NCBI GenBank assembly: GCA_033557465.1
Contig: CM066033.1
Coordinates: 585,992,438 to 586,056,437 of the forward strand
Direction of reading: 5' to 3'
DNA from: Ichthyophis bannanicus
Lineage: Eukaryota; Chordata; Amphibia; Gymnophiona; Ichthyophiidae
DNA: 64,000 bases
In this document: positions 35,092-46,200 of the stretch, one piece after another
How positions within the stretch are numbered: the first letter of the stretch is position 1
Layout: each line of letters starts with the position of its first letter
Program-made: the position numbers and the translations under genes
The notes under the pieces: generated by a model
What the model was told of the DNA's origin: nothing
The model's input: only the letters and a program-made list of their open reading frames with translations
Databases searched by the model: none

Positions 35092-37174
35092 TCACATCCT
35101 GGCTAAAGGATTTCTACCAGGACTGGCTGTATATAAAGCCATGATTTTTGTTGCGGTCTTCCGCTCTACTGTACTATCAATAGTGTTATGAATGGAACGC
35201 ATACAACATGGGATTAAACATGGTAATAAGAAGATAACAGCAACAAGGATTAGTACCAATACGATGAAAGTCTTAAATCCTCCCACCCATGAAAAGAGGT
35301 TAGCAAACCAATTAGGAAATTTCAATGAGTGCCACGTCTGTACTGGCACATAAGCATGTCTTTGCATATCTTTAGCAATTTCTTCAACTACTTGACCTTT
35401 ATCATCTATTTTCAAACAGCAATTGGTTAAGTTCAGCTTACCACATACTCCTCCTTCAGCTGCTAACAAATAATCAAGTGCTAAGCGGTTTCTGATATAT
35501 CGCAGTGCGCATCTGAGTACTTTGTCTAGCTAAGAGCGTGAGAGCATGACTAGTTTCATTGGTTATTATTTCAACTACTGCTTGTAAGCGAATGATACGA
35601 TTAATCATATAAATTGGGGTACGATAACCATACATACCATCATCATTCCAAGTGGCGGGTCCATAATACTCAATAATTCTTTCTGGTGGCCAATCATCAC
35701 CTTGCCATTTCTCCCACTTGCCTATCTGTAAGGCCTCTCTCTTTTGTCTTAGTGCTCTTTTGTGTCGGTGGGTAGTGTATACTGGGTATCCTAATTGTTC
35801 TCCATGTTCAGTGTTTAAAAGAAAGAAAGAAGGTCTGATGGTTCCTAAGACACATGCTCCTCCCCAGTGTGGTGGGAGTTGTGCATATGCTCGGTTTCCA
35901 CAGATCCAATATAGGCCAGGTGGGGCCTGCCAGGCTTGGACTTCAGCAAGGTTAGTCCATAGACCTGCCAGTTCAGGAAATCTGGCTAATGGGTTAGGAG
36001 GTTCAGGATGTCCAATTCCTGACCACCATGCTGTCTTTGTGGTCGTGGCATTATAGTATTTCTGGCTAAGACAGACCAGCTGTCCTACCTTTTGGGTGAA
36101 CTGGAGTCCAGTTCTGGCATAGCAAAGACGTCCAACGATTGAGTGCGCTAACACCCATTCACTGGTAGTCTTGTGTAATTCAGTCTGATTGTAAATCATG
36201 GAATAATTCAATTCTTGGGCTTCCCATGGCCACTGATCTCCCATTTGGGTTCCGCCACAGAAATAACAATCTGTGATTTTAAGACTAGATACTACTGCTC
36301 CGGCTAATTCTAGAAATAAATTCTGTGAGGGGTGAGGGATCTCAAACTTATTTACATGCATGGCTTCATAGAAAGTATTATGAAGATGATATTTAGATGA
36401 CTTGTGGGCTTGGGTATTCAATCTGATATACACAATGGTCCCTGGATCTATTGCTCCTCCAGCAATACGTAAACCAAACTTATATCCCTGTTTCCATGCA
36501 TGGGGATTGTGTATACGTAAGTGTAAGGGGTTACAAGCATCTTTCTGACATTTATCATTTGTGGTTGGCTTGGTTAAAGTAGCCATTCGTTTATCTATTT
36601 TCTCATCAGTTATACCAGTGTTCCAGGTAGCATAAAAAACACATCCCCAATACGGGCAATAGTAGTCTGCTGCTGGGGCAGTACTATAGCCTGGTTCCTT
36701 TTTCCCTGTACACTTTCTCCAACCTGTGGCACCTTCTGGACACATGTACTTATGGTCATTTCGATATGCTTTCTCCCATGTACCACAGGTGGAATAACTA
36801 TCTCTATTAATAGCATTGCATGCATCAAAATTCAAAACAGCAGGTTTAGTAATGTCCTTAAGTGGTGGCGTTGCAGCTAATATAGGTCCATCTGCATCCT
36901 TCCATCTTATTTCCATCGTGTAATAGGATGGATTCTGATGCGGATTATAACATGTCTTAATTTTCCCATGAGTGCAAACATTTAGTTCAATGGTGTTATA
37001 GATACACCGAGTTACTGTTCCCTCGCAGGTATAGTAAGAATGATAAAGCAAAGTCTGAGTTACTTTCAGTCCAATTCTAGTAGAAGTAATGCAGGCAGTG
37101 CATGGAGGTAAAGCATAAGTCTGTTCAAAACCTCCAAAGAAGGCAACCAAAGTAAAGCAAAAGTAAAGATGCAT
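35092..37174 (-). pseudogene. env: ERV-C envelope glycoprotein gene, one frameshift
   Basis: The first frame (37174-35474, 566 codons) has a hydrophobic signal peptide (about residues 1-20), a Cys-rich surface subunit with a CXXC motif (CYFC in TDCYFCGGT), many N-X-S/T sites and a basic cleavage site HRHKR. The frame shifts near 35,490 at a short homopolymer, giving 8 stray codons and a stop. The second frame (35469-35092) has the Cys cluster of the transmembrane subunit ([11 protein letters not shown], spaced CX7CC rather than the usual gamma CX6CC), a membrane anchor ([19 protein letters not shown]) and a tail. The gene follows pol as a separate frame. As it stands, it would make a surface subunit without a membrane anchor. 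The break could be real or a sequencing error in the run. Confidence 0.88.
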
Positions 37175-37492
37175 GTCGATGTTGATTGGAGTTCTTCTGA
37201 ATCCTCAGCTTGCTGATCTTGATCACGACGATCTATTATTCTTCGTCCCGTTTGCTAATGAAGCAATTTAACGGGTGCTGAGTGTTGATTGAAGATCCTC
37301 AAGTTGTCCAGTACACATTGACCAACTTAGCAATTCAGTTGGCTTGTGGAGTCTGGCTTAGTCAGTGTAGTCTCAAAGTAGTGTGTCAAATCACACACAA
37401 ATTGGGTTCGTTGAAACAAAACTGTTGCTGCATGGAAAACAGCAATCCTCTTCGAAAGACTTGGCTACTGCAAAGCACTTGTGATGAAGTGT

Positions 37493-40400
37493 CTATGCTG
37501 CTGGTTGCCGTCTCAGAGTAACTCGCAAGGGTACATCAGGGTGCTGTTCTGCTGTCCACTGCTCTGGTTCAGGATCGGCGGCGGGCTTGACTCTGCTGTG
37601 GTGGATCCAGGCGTCGATCTCGGCTACCTTTACTGCAGTTGGGGTAGACAGGATGACGGTGTACGGTCCCTTCCAATGGGGTTCCAACGGTGTCTTCTTC
37701 CAATCTTTGATCCACACCGAAGTACCAGGCTGGTAGGGATGCAAGGGTTCCGTCAAGTTGATAGGCAACTGGTCTTGGATCCACGTATGGAGAGTCTGCA
37801 GAACAAAACTTAGAGCTAGAAGTTCTTGTCTGGTTATTTCCGAACCAATTTGGGCTAGACTTCCTTTGATTCCCTGCACTATTGGTGGGGGTTTACCATA
37901 CAAAACTTCAAAAGGGGAAAATCCTGTTGACTTTACAGGAGCTGAGCGTATTCTGAATAAAGCTATGGGGAGCACTTGGGGCCACTTCAATTGTGTCTCC
38001 TGACAAAGCTTAGACATTTGGGCTTTCAAGGTACGATTCATTCGCTCAACTTTCCCTGAACTCTGGGGTCTGTATGCAGTGTGGAGTTTCCATTGTATCT
38101 GCAAAGCTTTTGCTAACTGCTGAGTAACTTGGGAGACAAATGAGGGTCCATTATCTGACCCTATTACTGCTGGAATTCCGAATCTGGGGACAATCTCTCT
38201 CATTAAGACTTTGGTAACTTCTCGGGCTTTCTCAGTTCTGGTTGGGAAAGCTTCTACCCACCCAGAGAAAGTACAAACTAATACTAGTAGATAATGATAT
38301 CCATTGGCTTTTGGCATTTCGGTAAAATCAACTTGGAGGTTGTGCATGGGGGTCACACCTCTTGACTGAACTCGGGGTGCTGTAATAAGGCCTTGCTTGG
38401 CATTATTCTTGGCACAAGTTTGACATTGTCGTGCTACTGAAGCTGATATGGTTGTCATCAGAGGGATGTAGAAATGTGGTCTGAGTGCTTTTTCCATAGC
38501 ACTCTTCCCATAGTGGGTGGCTTCGTGGAAAGCTTTGACAAAGGATGGTCCTAACAGTTCAGGAATTACTATTCGTCCTGGAGGTTGACTGCCCTCTTCT
38601 GGTGGCAGCTCAATCCATCCGTCTTTCAATACTCCATTTTCTTTGTCACAATAGTAGTCCAATTCTTTGGTGGTATATCGTGGGGTCCATAGATTCAAAG
38701 GTACTGGAAACAACGCTGCTTGCATTGGCATAGCTTGTGGGGCAATTTGTCCTGTCATAGCTGCTTGTCGTGCTGAGGCATCTGCAAATCTATTTCCTCG
38801 GGCAACTTCTCCTTTTCCTGCTTGATGTCCTCTGCAATGCATGACAGCTACACGTGTTGGGGCCCAAATGGCATCAAGTAACATCAATATTTCGCGACCA
38901 TATTTGACTGATTTTCCTCCGGATGTGATGAGTCCTCTTTCTTTATAGAGAGCTCCATGGGCATGCAGGGTAGTGAAGGCATATTTGGAATCTGTATATA
39001 CATTCAGTATAAGTTTTTCTCCTAACAACAATGCTCTGGTGAGTGCTATCAATTCGGCTTTCTGGGCTGATGTGCCTGAGGCTAGGGCTGATGATTCAAC
39101 TACTTCGTGTTGAGTGACGACTGCATATCCGGCACAGCGTCGTCCATCAAGGATGAGACTGCTCCCATCAACATAATAGGTTTGGTCAGGATTTTCTATG
39201 GGCACATCTGTCAAGTCGGGTCGGCTGGAGAACACAGTCTCCATGACTTCGATACAGTCATGTTCTGGGAGTTCTTCACTGATAGGTATCAAGGTGGCTG
39301 GATTCAGGGCATGGCTCACTTCAAGTTGTATCTGTGGGTTTTCACATAACATGCTCTGGTACTTCAACATTCGGGAATTGGTGAGCCAATAATTTGCTTT
39401 TTGTTCCATAAGGGCAAGGACTGCATGTGGCACAGTGACTCGTATGTTCTGTCCTAGTGTGAGTTTGTCTGCTTCACTCACTAGTAGTGCTGTAGCTGCA
39501 ACTGCTCTCAAGCAAGGTGGCCATCCTTTGGCCACAGGGTCCAATTGTTTCGATAGGTAGGCTACAGGTCGTTCCCAATTTCCCAATTTCTGAGTCAACA
39601 TGCCTAGGGCATTTCCCTGTGCTTCATGTACAAACAAGTGAAAAGGTTTGTGGACATCTGGTAGTCCAAGTGCTGGTGATGACATCAATTCTTCTTTTAA
39701 CTTCTGGAAGGCTGTGTCCTGCTCAAGTCCCCACTCCAGTGGTGACTTCTCTTCTCCTTTTGTGGCTTCATACAGTGGTTTGGCAATTTGGGCAAAGTTG
39801 GGTATCCAAATTCGGCAATATCCTGCCGCTCCCAGAAAGGCTCTGACTTGCTTTCTGGTTGTTGGAGTTGGAATTCTACATACTGCTTCTTTTCTTTCTC
39901 TGCCTAATCTTCTGCTTCCTTGGGTGATACGAAAACCCAAGTATTTCACTTCTTTTTGGCATAGCTGTGCTTTGGCTCTGGAAACTTTGTATCCAGCTTC
40001 CTCTAGTAACTGCAAGAGATCTTTGGTGGCTAATATACATTCACTTTCTGATACGGCAGCTATCAACAGATCATCCACGTATTGGAGAAGCACTCTCTTC
40101 CCTGGGGCTACTGGATAGCTTGAAAGGTCTTGATTTAGTGCGGCACTAAAGATGGTAGGCGAATTCTTGAATCCTTGGGGTAATCTTGTCCAGGTAAGTT
40201 GGCCCCCTCTTCCAGAGATGGGGTCCTGCCATTCGAATGCAAACAATATTTGGCTTACAGGGGCTAATCTTATGCAAAAGAATGCATCTTTCAAATCCAG
40301 TACAGTGAAATGGGTAGCTTCAGCAGGTATCAGTCCTAGGAGGGTGTAAGGATTGGGTACGACTGGATGTATGGTCTCAGCTGCATCATTTACTCTTCTC

Positions 40401-41092
40401 AAATCTTGCACTGGGCGATAATCATCTGTCCCAGGCTTCTTTACTGGCAAAAGTGGAGTGTTCCATGGGGATTGGCATACTTTTAGTAGGCCATACTCAA
40501 GCAATCTTTGTAGGTGGCGATGGATGCCTTCAATTGCGGCTCTTGGGAGAGGGTACTGTTTGACGTGCACTGGTGTAGCACTAGGCTTGAGGGTTACAAT
40601 CACTGGAGCTATATGTTTAGCTAGGCCTGGGGGGCTGCCTTCTGCCCATACTCCAGGTGGTGCATCAATACTTTTCAAAGTTTGTTCAAAATAGGTATCT
40701 TGTATCGAATCATCAATGTAATACCTCCATTCTTCTTCTCGGGGAACTGTCAGCAGCATTACTCCTGCTGGTTTGGTTTGGGGATTTACTGTCATTTGCA
40801 TTTCTCCTTGCTCAGAGAAAGATATCTGTGCTTGAAGCTTGGCTAGCATATCTCGTCCCAGTAGTGGCACTGGACATTCGGGTATGTAAAGGAATTGATG
40901 AGTTATTTGCTGTCCTCCCAGACTGCATATTCGGTTTTGAAGAAAAGACTTTGTGGCTCTGGCACCAGTTGCTCCTATGATAGTGACTGCTTTTGTAGTG
41001 AATGGGGCTATCTTTTTGTCTATTACTGAATGTTGTGCTCCAGTATCAACCATAAAGTCCATAATTTGGTCTCCTATTTGTATTCCGACCAT
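37493..41092 (-). CDS. pol: ERV-C pro-pol polyprotein, open
   Basis: 1,199 open codons from the first Met, in the same frame as gag and entered by read-through of the gag UAG (the in-frame segment after it starts near 41,134). Domains in order: aspartic protease with VDTGA (residue ~16), reverse transcriptase with LPQGF and YVDDLL (~338), connection and RNase H with YVDGSS (~640) and YTDSKY, integrase with an HHCC zinc region (~856-893), catalytic positions in LQVDF (~920), SDNGP (~979) and KVERMN (~1015), and a GPY/F domain (WKGPYTVILS, ~1140). All key residues that I can see are present. Such an enzyme set could act on the defective A/B family, which keeps LTR, primer site and polypurine tract. 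Expression is not known. Confidence 0.93.
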   Translation of the reverse strand: MVGIQIGDQIMDFMVDTGAQHSVIDKKIAPFTTKAVTIIGATGARATKSFLQNRICSLGGQQITHQFLYIPECPVPLLGRDMLAKLQAQISFSEQGEMQMTVNPQTKPAGVMLLTVPREEEWRYYIDDSIQDTYFEQTLKSIDAPPGVWAEGSPPGLAKHIAPVIVTLKPSATPVHVKQYPLPRAAIEGIHRHLQRLLEYGLLKVCQSPWNTPLLPVKKPGTDDYRPVQDLRRVNDAAETIHPVVPNPYTLLGLIPAEATHFTVLDLKDAFFCIRLAPVSQILFAFEWQDPISGRGGQLTWTRLPQGFKNSPTIFSAALNQDLSSYPVAPGKRVLLQYVDDLLIAAVSESECILATKDLLQLLEEAGYKVSRAKAQLCQKEVKYLGFRITQGSRRLGRERKEAVCRIPTPTTRKQVRAFLGAAGYCRIWIPNFAQIAKPLYEATKGEEKSPLEWGLEQDTAFQKLKEELMSSPALGLPDVHKPFHLFVHEAQGNALGMLTQKLGNWERPVAYLSKQLDPVAKGWPPCLRAVAATALLVSEADKLTLGQNIRVTVPHAVLALMEQKANYWLTNSRMLKYQSMLCENPQIQLEVSHALNPATLIPISEELPEHDCIEVMETVFSSRPDLTDVPIENPDQTYYVDGSSLILDGRRCAGYAVVTQHEVVESSALASGTSAQKAELIALTRALLLGEKLILNVYTDSKYAFTTLHAHGALYKERGLITSGGKSVKYGREILMLLDAIWAPTRVAVMHCRGHQAGKGEVARGNRFADASARQAAMTGQIAPQAMPMQAALFPVPLNLWTPRYTTKELDYYCDKENGVLKDGWIELPPEEGSQPPGRIVIPELLGPSFVKAFHEATHYGKSAMEKALRPHFYIPLMTTISASVARQCQTCAKNNAKQGLITAPRVQSRGVTPMHNLQVDFTEMPKANGYHYLLVLVCTFSGWVEAFPTRTEKAREVTKVLMREIVPRFGIPAVIGSDNGPSFVSQVTQQLAKALQIQWKLHTAYRPQSSGKVERMNRTLKAQMSKLCQETQLKWPQVLPIALFRIRSAPVKSTGFSPFEVLYGKPPPIVQGIKGSLAQIGSEITRQELLALSFVLQTLHTWIQDQLPINLTEPLHPYQPGTSVWIKDWKKTPLEPHWKGPYTVILSTPTAVKVAEIDAWIHHSRVKPAADPEPEQWTAEQHPDVPLRVTLRRQPAA

Positions 41093-41134
41093 AGGCTCCT
41101 GGAGACCTAAAGCAAACTTGGAGCCCGGTCTGTC

Positions 41135-43030
41135 CTAATCCACGTCATTCTCATCATGGGCTGGTGTGGCCAATGCTTGAATGGTTCCTCCTCTCTCTCG
41201 CTGGAATTGTTCTCGATTGGCTCCTCCTCGGCTTCGGGGATAGCTTCGTCTTTCTTCTCGCCACTGATGGCTGCTGTCGTCATCATGCTGGGCGTCTTCG
41301 AGTTGCGGGCACATATCTCTCCAATGTCCTTCCTCTCTGCAATAGGCGCATTGGTTCACGCCTAGTCTCTGGGTCCGGCCTCCGCCTTGACCCCGCCCTC
41401 TTCCTCTGCTCCTTCGACTAGGGACACCTCCCCTTTTCTGTTCCACTATGGCCGCAGCCAAAAAATCAGCTTTCTTCTTCATCTTTCTATCACATTCTCT
41501 CTGTCTTTCAGTATCACGATTCACATACACTTTATGAGCGACTTCCAATAACTGTGTTGCATTCATGCCCGCAAACCCTTCTAACTTCTGTAATTTGCGT
41601 CTAATGTCTGGTTGAGACTGGTTTACAAAAGCAGAATTCACCATACATAAACTTCCTGGTGCCTCGGGATCATAGGGAGTATACATTCTGTATGCTTCAG
41701 TTAATCTTTCATAAAAATCTGCTGGGCTCTCATCTATCCCTTGGATAACTCCTGTAACTTTGGAAAGGTTCATAGCTTTCTGGCCCCCCCTTCTCAGGCC
41801 TTGTAAAAAGCCTTGGCGAAAACGGGCTAGGGCTGTGGATCCTTCATCTGTATTTGGATCCCATTGGGGGTCTTCATTCGGGAATTCTCTCTGAGCTGCT
41901 TCCCTACGGTCTATTATATTCTGCCCCTGTGCCGGAGCTGCAGGGTTTTCTGCCATCCATTCAATAGCTGCTTTTCTAATTCTTGCTCGTTCTTCTGTAG
42001 TGAATAGGGTGGTCAGGAGCTGACGGCAATCTGGCCAAGTGGGTTGGTGAGTTTCCATAATACTAGTTACTAATTCTGTCAGCTCCTGGGGCTTGCTAGT
42101 ATAGGAGGCATAATGCGACCTCCAATTTAATAAATCAGTTGTAGAGAAAGGGATATACACATAAGTTAGGGGTCCCGCTACCACTTCATCATTATCATTC
42201 TTTACGGGCACTCCCGGGACTTGCCGTAAGGGAAACAGTTTAGCTGCTATGGGTGTCTTTTGGGATCTAAGGGTTATTGTCGTTGCCTTTGCAGGAGTCA
42301 CTTTCTTTTTCTCAACAGGTTTTGCTTTGGGTTTCTCTGTCACTGGCATGCTAGTGCTAGTGCTGACTTTCTCAATTATTTGTACACTTTCCTCATCTGG
42401 GGGATTCTCTCTTTCTCCTTCTTCAGTCTCCACTTCTGACTCGCTTTTTAGGTCCTCCTCTTCTTTTCCCGCTAATTCTTCCTCTTTCTCTTCTCCAGGA
42501 GGGGGATCAGGGGTTGGGTCCCGCCTCGGCTCTGGCCGTCTCTGGGGTTCTGGGGCAGGACGCCGGGCTACTCTTACTGGACCTGGGGTTCGGGGCTGCC
42601 TGAGAATTATTTCTGGGGAATCAGGATCTGCCAGGATGGGCTTCTTTCTGGCTTTCTTATCCTGCTCTTTTATTCTAGGCTGTTCCGTCTTCTGTCTAGA
42701 ATCTGCTTTAGCTAACATTATTCTGCACTGTTCCTCATAACAGCGCTGCGCTCAGGGGGGCGGATCTTCACAAATACTTAACCAGGAATCTATATAGGGG
42801 TACTGGTCGGGGTGCGCTATCCGCACTCTACGGTGTATTGACTGAATAATCTCTACTTTGAACGTTCCCTCTCGGGGCCAGATGGGGTCTAGATCGGGCC
42901 ACTCCCTAGTACACAAAATCTGCAAACGGGCTGCTGTCATTTTAATACCATAATCTCCTGAATATCCCTCTTTAAAATGTGCGATCATACATTCTAATGG
43001 AGTGTTTCTAGTAGACCCCGCCCCTCCCAT
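41135..43030 (-). pseudogene. gag: ERV-C gag gene with one in-frame stop
   Basis: The matrix part starts at a Met-Gly (43030; MGGAGSTRNTPLE), a myristoylation-type start, and ends in a Pro run at 42,755. A TGA codon at 42752-42754 follows; the same frame then stays open from about 42,751 to 41,138. The rest contains a Pro/Arg/Glu-rich linker, a capsid with a major-homology-like segment (GIDESPADFYERLTEAYRMY) and one CCHC zinc knuckle (CAYCREEGHWRDMC), then ends at TAG (41135-41137) in frame with pol. The early TGA would cut Gag after the matrix. It may be a single inactivating change or, less likely, a second recoded stop. Confidence 0.88.
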
Positions 43031-43767
43031 TTCGATGTGTGCGCGCAACAACAGACAGAAGGGAAAAGGAGGGCGGACCGTGGGTAAGGGGTCCTCACGG
43101 CCCTGGAAACGTATAAGGAGTACAAATAACAAGACAAGACGACAATCGCTTCCCCCTTTTCGCGACCTGAACGCGGTCGCCCGGTCAGGAAATGCGCTAC
43201 TCAGGGGTCCGCCTTCACTTGGTCCGTGCTGCCAGACCTCTCATTCACACTTCGTTCACACAATCATGCTAGCAACGTATCCCAGAATGCATTCGTTTCT
43301 ATCTATTCTGACTAGTCTTTTCCAATTTCCCAATTACAAAAAGGATGGGGGTTTCACCCGGCGAATTCCCATGCCAGGCTACTCGGCCCTTCCTTGAGAG
43401 GTGATCATGCTCTCTTACCAATTCCCAATATCTCGAGATTACAAATTCCAAAGTTCCAAGTTCCAATGGCAGTACTGCGCTTTCTATTTCTGTCTAGACC
43501 CAAAATCAAAACTATACTCACCGGATCCGGTCCTCAAACTTCCCAAGCAGGCGCATGAGTTGGACCTCGGACTCCCCTCACTCGGGTTCGAGGCGTTGAC
43601 TCCAGCCGGGCTCGTCACCCGCCGAGGTCCGACCAGCTCCCTCCGATACAAGGGACCGGTGGCGCCAGGGAGCAGCCCTCGTCGGAAGGGCGCGATCCCG
43701 GCAGGACCAAGCCTATAGAGGCGGAAAGTCGTGGTATATTGCCCTATATACACTTTGATTCCACAAC

Positions 43768-43785
43768 TTCCCGGCCAATGCACCA
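43768..43785 (-). other. ERV-C primer-binding site (tRNA-Gly)
   Basis: Minus strand TGGTGCATTGGCCGGGAA, seven bases inside the 5' LTR, an exact complement to the usual tRNA-Gly (GCC-type) 3' end. It differs by one diagnostic base (CAT for CGT) from the site in A and B. Confidence 0.85.
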
Positions 43786-43792
43786 AGGAATA

Positions 43793-44454
43793 TGTAGCAG
43801 CAAAGCGCAGACAAACCAATGATACCAGGAGTCTGTTCAGAAGGTCCAAATCATTTATTTGTGCACAAGTCTCGAACCAATCAATTTCAAAATGGCTGAG
43901 CAAAGTTTTCAAGCATTACAACAACTTTTATAGACTTCTGTTCCATTCTAGGTATAGAAAAACATTTCATTGGTCCCGGTAATCTCCCGTACCTCCCGTA
44001 CCTCTTCTATTGGTCCCGGTACTGATAAGTTTATCCAGTTATATCCCTCCAGTGGGCATGACACCTGCATACCCCCCTTCTAGTCCCAATTACAATGGTC
44101 AGTTCATCAACTTGTTACTTTCACACTTTCAAGGTTATAGAACCAATTTGTACGTGCAGAGGAGCTGGGCTCTGCAACTCATCTGTCAGCACTCCCAATT
44201 ATTTCTTTGCAGATGTACTTTTTCTTATCAGTAACTTTTAAACATGTTTTTCTGTATTTTTCCATCTTTCAATACTGCAGTTCTGCTTACCTAAGCTAAT
44301 TCAATACTTCTACTGAGTTCTATCTTACAATAGCAGCATATTGGGGGATGTGCAATCCTATATGCCTCTCCACAGGCCTCATTTACAGGTCAAGCTAGCC
44401 ATGTTGGCCTGCTTATGTTCGGACACTGTGGGTCACAGGCCTGCACCTGCCACA
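43793..44454 (-). repeat. ERV-C 5' LTR
   Basis: 662 bp, TG...CA. On the minus strand it has a TATAAAA box (about 43,926-43,932) and an AATAAA signal (43854-43859). Confidence 0.93.
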
Positions 44455-45850
44455 TTACAGAGCATTAGTAAACATCCCCATCTCTGCAGGGTTACTGAGG
44501 GCCTACTTTGATGGGCTTTCTGTACTCCTGGGGATAGGGGGGATGTGTTAAACAACATTAGCAAACATCCCCATCTCTGCAGGGTCAGTGTGAGTGTACT
44601 TTGAAGGGCTCTGTGTACTCCTGGGGATAGGGGGGATGTGTTACAGAGCATTAATAAACATCCCCATCTCTGCAGGGTGACTGAGGGCCTACTTTGATGG
44701 GCTTTCTGTACTCCTGGGGATAGGGGGGATGTATCAAACAACATTAGCAAACAAACCCATAACACCAGGGTTATTGGGGGTCCACTCTGATGGGCTCTCT
44801 GTACTCCTGGGAATAGGGGGGATGTATCAGACAACATTAGCAAACAACCCCATAGCACCAGGGTGTTTGAGGGCCCACTCTGATGGCCTCTCTGTACTCC
44901 TGGGGATAGGGGGGATGTGTTAAACAACATTAGCAAACATCCCTATCTCTGCAGGGTGAGTGAGGGGCCACTTTGATGGCCTCTCTGTACTCCTGCAGAT
45001 AAGGGGGATGTGTCACACCACATTAGCAAACATCCCCATATCTGAAGGGTAACTGTGGGCCTACTTTGATGGGATCTCTGCACTGCTGGGGATAGGGGGG
45101 ATGTGTCAAACAACATTAGCAAACATCCCCATCTCTGCAGGGTGAGTGTGAGTGTACTTTGATGGGCTCTCTGTACTCCTGGCGATAGGGGGGATATATC
45201 AAACAACATTAGCAAACAAACCCATAACACAAGGGTGATTGAGGGTCCACTCTGATGGGCTCTCTGTACTCCTGGGAATAGGGGGGATGTATCAGACAAC
45301 ATTACCAAACAACCCCATAGCACTAGGGTGATTGAGAGCCCACTCTGATGGCCTCTCTGTACTCCTGGGGATAGGGGGGATGTGTTAAACAACATTATCA
45401 AACATCCCCATCTCTGCAGGGTGACTGAGGGCCCACTTTGATGGGCTCTCTGTACTCCTGGGGATAGGGGGGATGTGTCAAACAACATTAGCAAACATCC
45501 CCATCTCTGCAGGGTGAGTGTGAGTGTACTTTGATGGGCTCTCTGTACTCCTGGGGATAGGGGGGATGTGTTAGACAGCATTAGCAGACATCCCCATATC
45601 TACAGGGTGACTGAGGGCCCACTTTGATGGCCTCTCTGTACTCCTGCAGATAGGGGGGATGTGTCAAACCACATTAGCAAACATCCCCATATCTGAAGGG
45701 TGACTGTGGGCCTACTTTGATGGGATCTCTGCACTGCTGGGGTTAGGGGGGATGTGTCAAACAACATGGTCTGACAACCCCATATCTCTAGGGTGATTGA
45801 GGGCCCACTCTGATGGCCTCTCAGGGCTCCTGGGGATAGGGGAGTTGCCT
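44455..45850. repeat. 93-bp satellite array, segment 3
   Basis: About 15 monomers; the last ones (after 45,750) are divergent and fade into unique sequence. The order of monomer variants at 45,030-45,440 repeats that at 33,264-33,660, including the rare GCACTGCTGGGG variant, the CTGGCGATAG variant and the CTGGGAATAG variant, so the array has a higher-order structure. Confidence 0.95.
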
Positions 45851-46017
45851 TTACGAACATTGGCAAAGAACCCCATAGCTCCATGGTGTCTGACAGACCA
45901 TGTGATGCAGATTTCTCAAGCCCTAACAATTGGCCATATGTGTTACCCAGCAGATGCAGACCCCAGCATCAGCACATGATGTTTCCAGAGCCTCCTTAGC
46001 CATATCTATGGCCTAAC
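45851..46017. other. Unique sequence between satellite and CR1
   Basis: Short stretch with a last faint satellite resemblance; no feature seen. Confidence 0.5.
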
Positions 46018-46200
46018 ATAAGAACATAAGAACATAAGATCATAAGATATGCCATACTGGGTCAGACCAAGGTCCATCAAGCCCAGTATTCTGTTTCCAA
46101 CAGTGGCCAATCTAGGTCATACGTACCTAGCAGTTACCCCAAGGGACACAGGTTCCACAATGCTTGTATTGGTTCAAGCATTGATATCCTGGGTCCCTTC

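Larger units (their letters stand above)
34362..44454 (-). mobile_element. ERV-C: nearly intact gamma-type provirus (minus strand)
   Basis: 10,093-bp provirus with 662-bp LTRs, tRNA-Gly primer site, gag, pro-pol and env in order, polypurine tract, and the 4-bp duplication TTAC (gatgtgttac before, ttacagagc after; satellite reads GTTACAGAGC). Gag and pol are in one frame separated by a UAG stop, as in gammaretroviruses read through at that codon. pol is open; gag has one extra in-frame stop; env has one frameshift. It is related to A and B across pol and env but has distinct LTRs. Confidence 0.93.

Noticed and set aside
42249..42740. Plus-strand 163-codon Ser-rich frame
   Set aside because: Antisense shadow of the ERV-C gag linker.
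16526..45850. CRISPR array (regular ~93-bp repetition)
   Set aside because: Monomers are contiguous with no unique spacers, in vertebrate DNA; it is a satellite.
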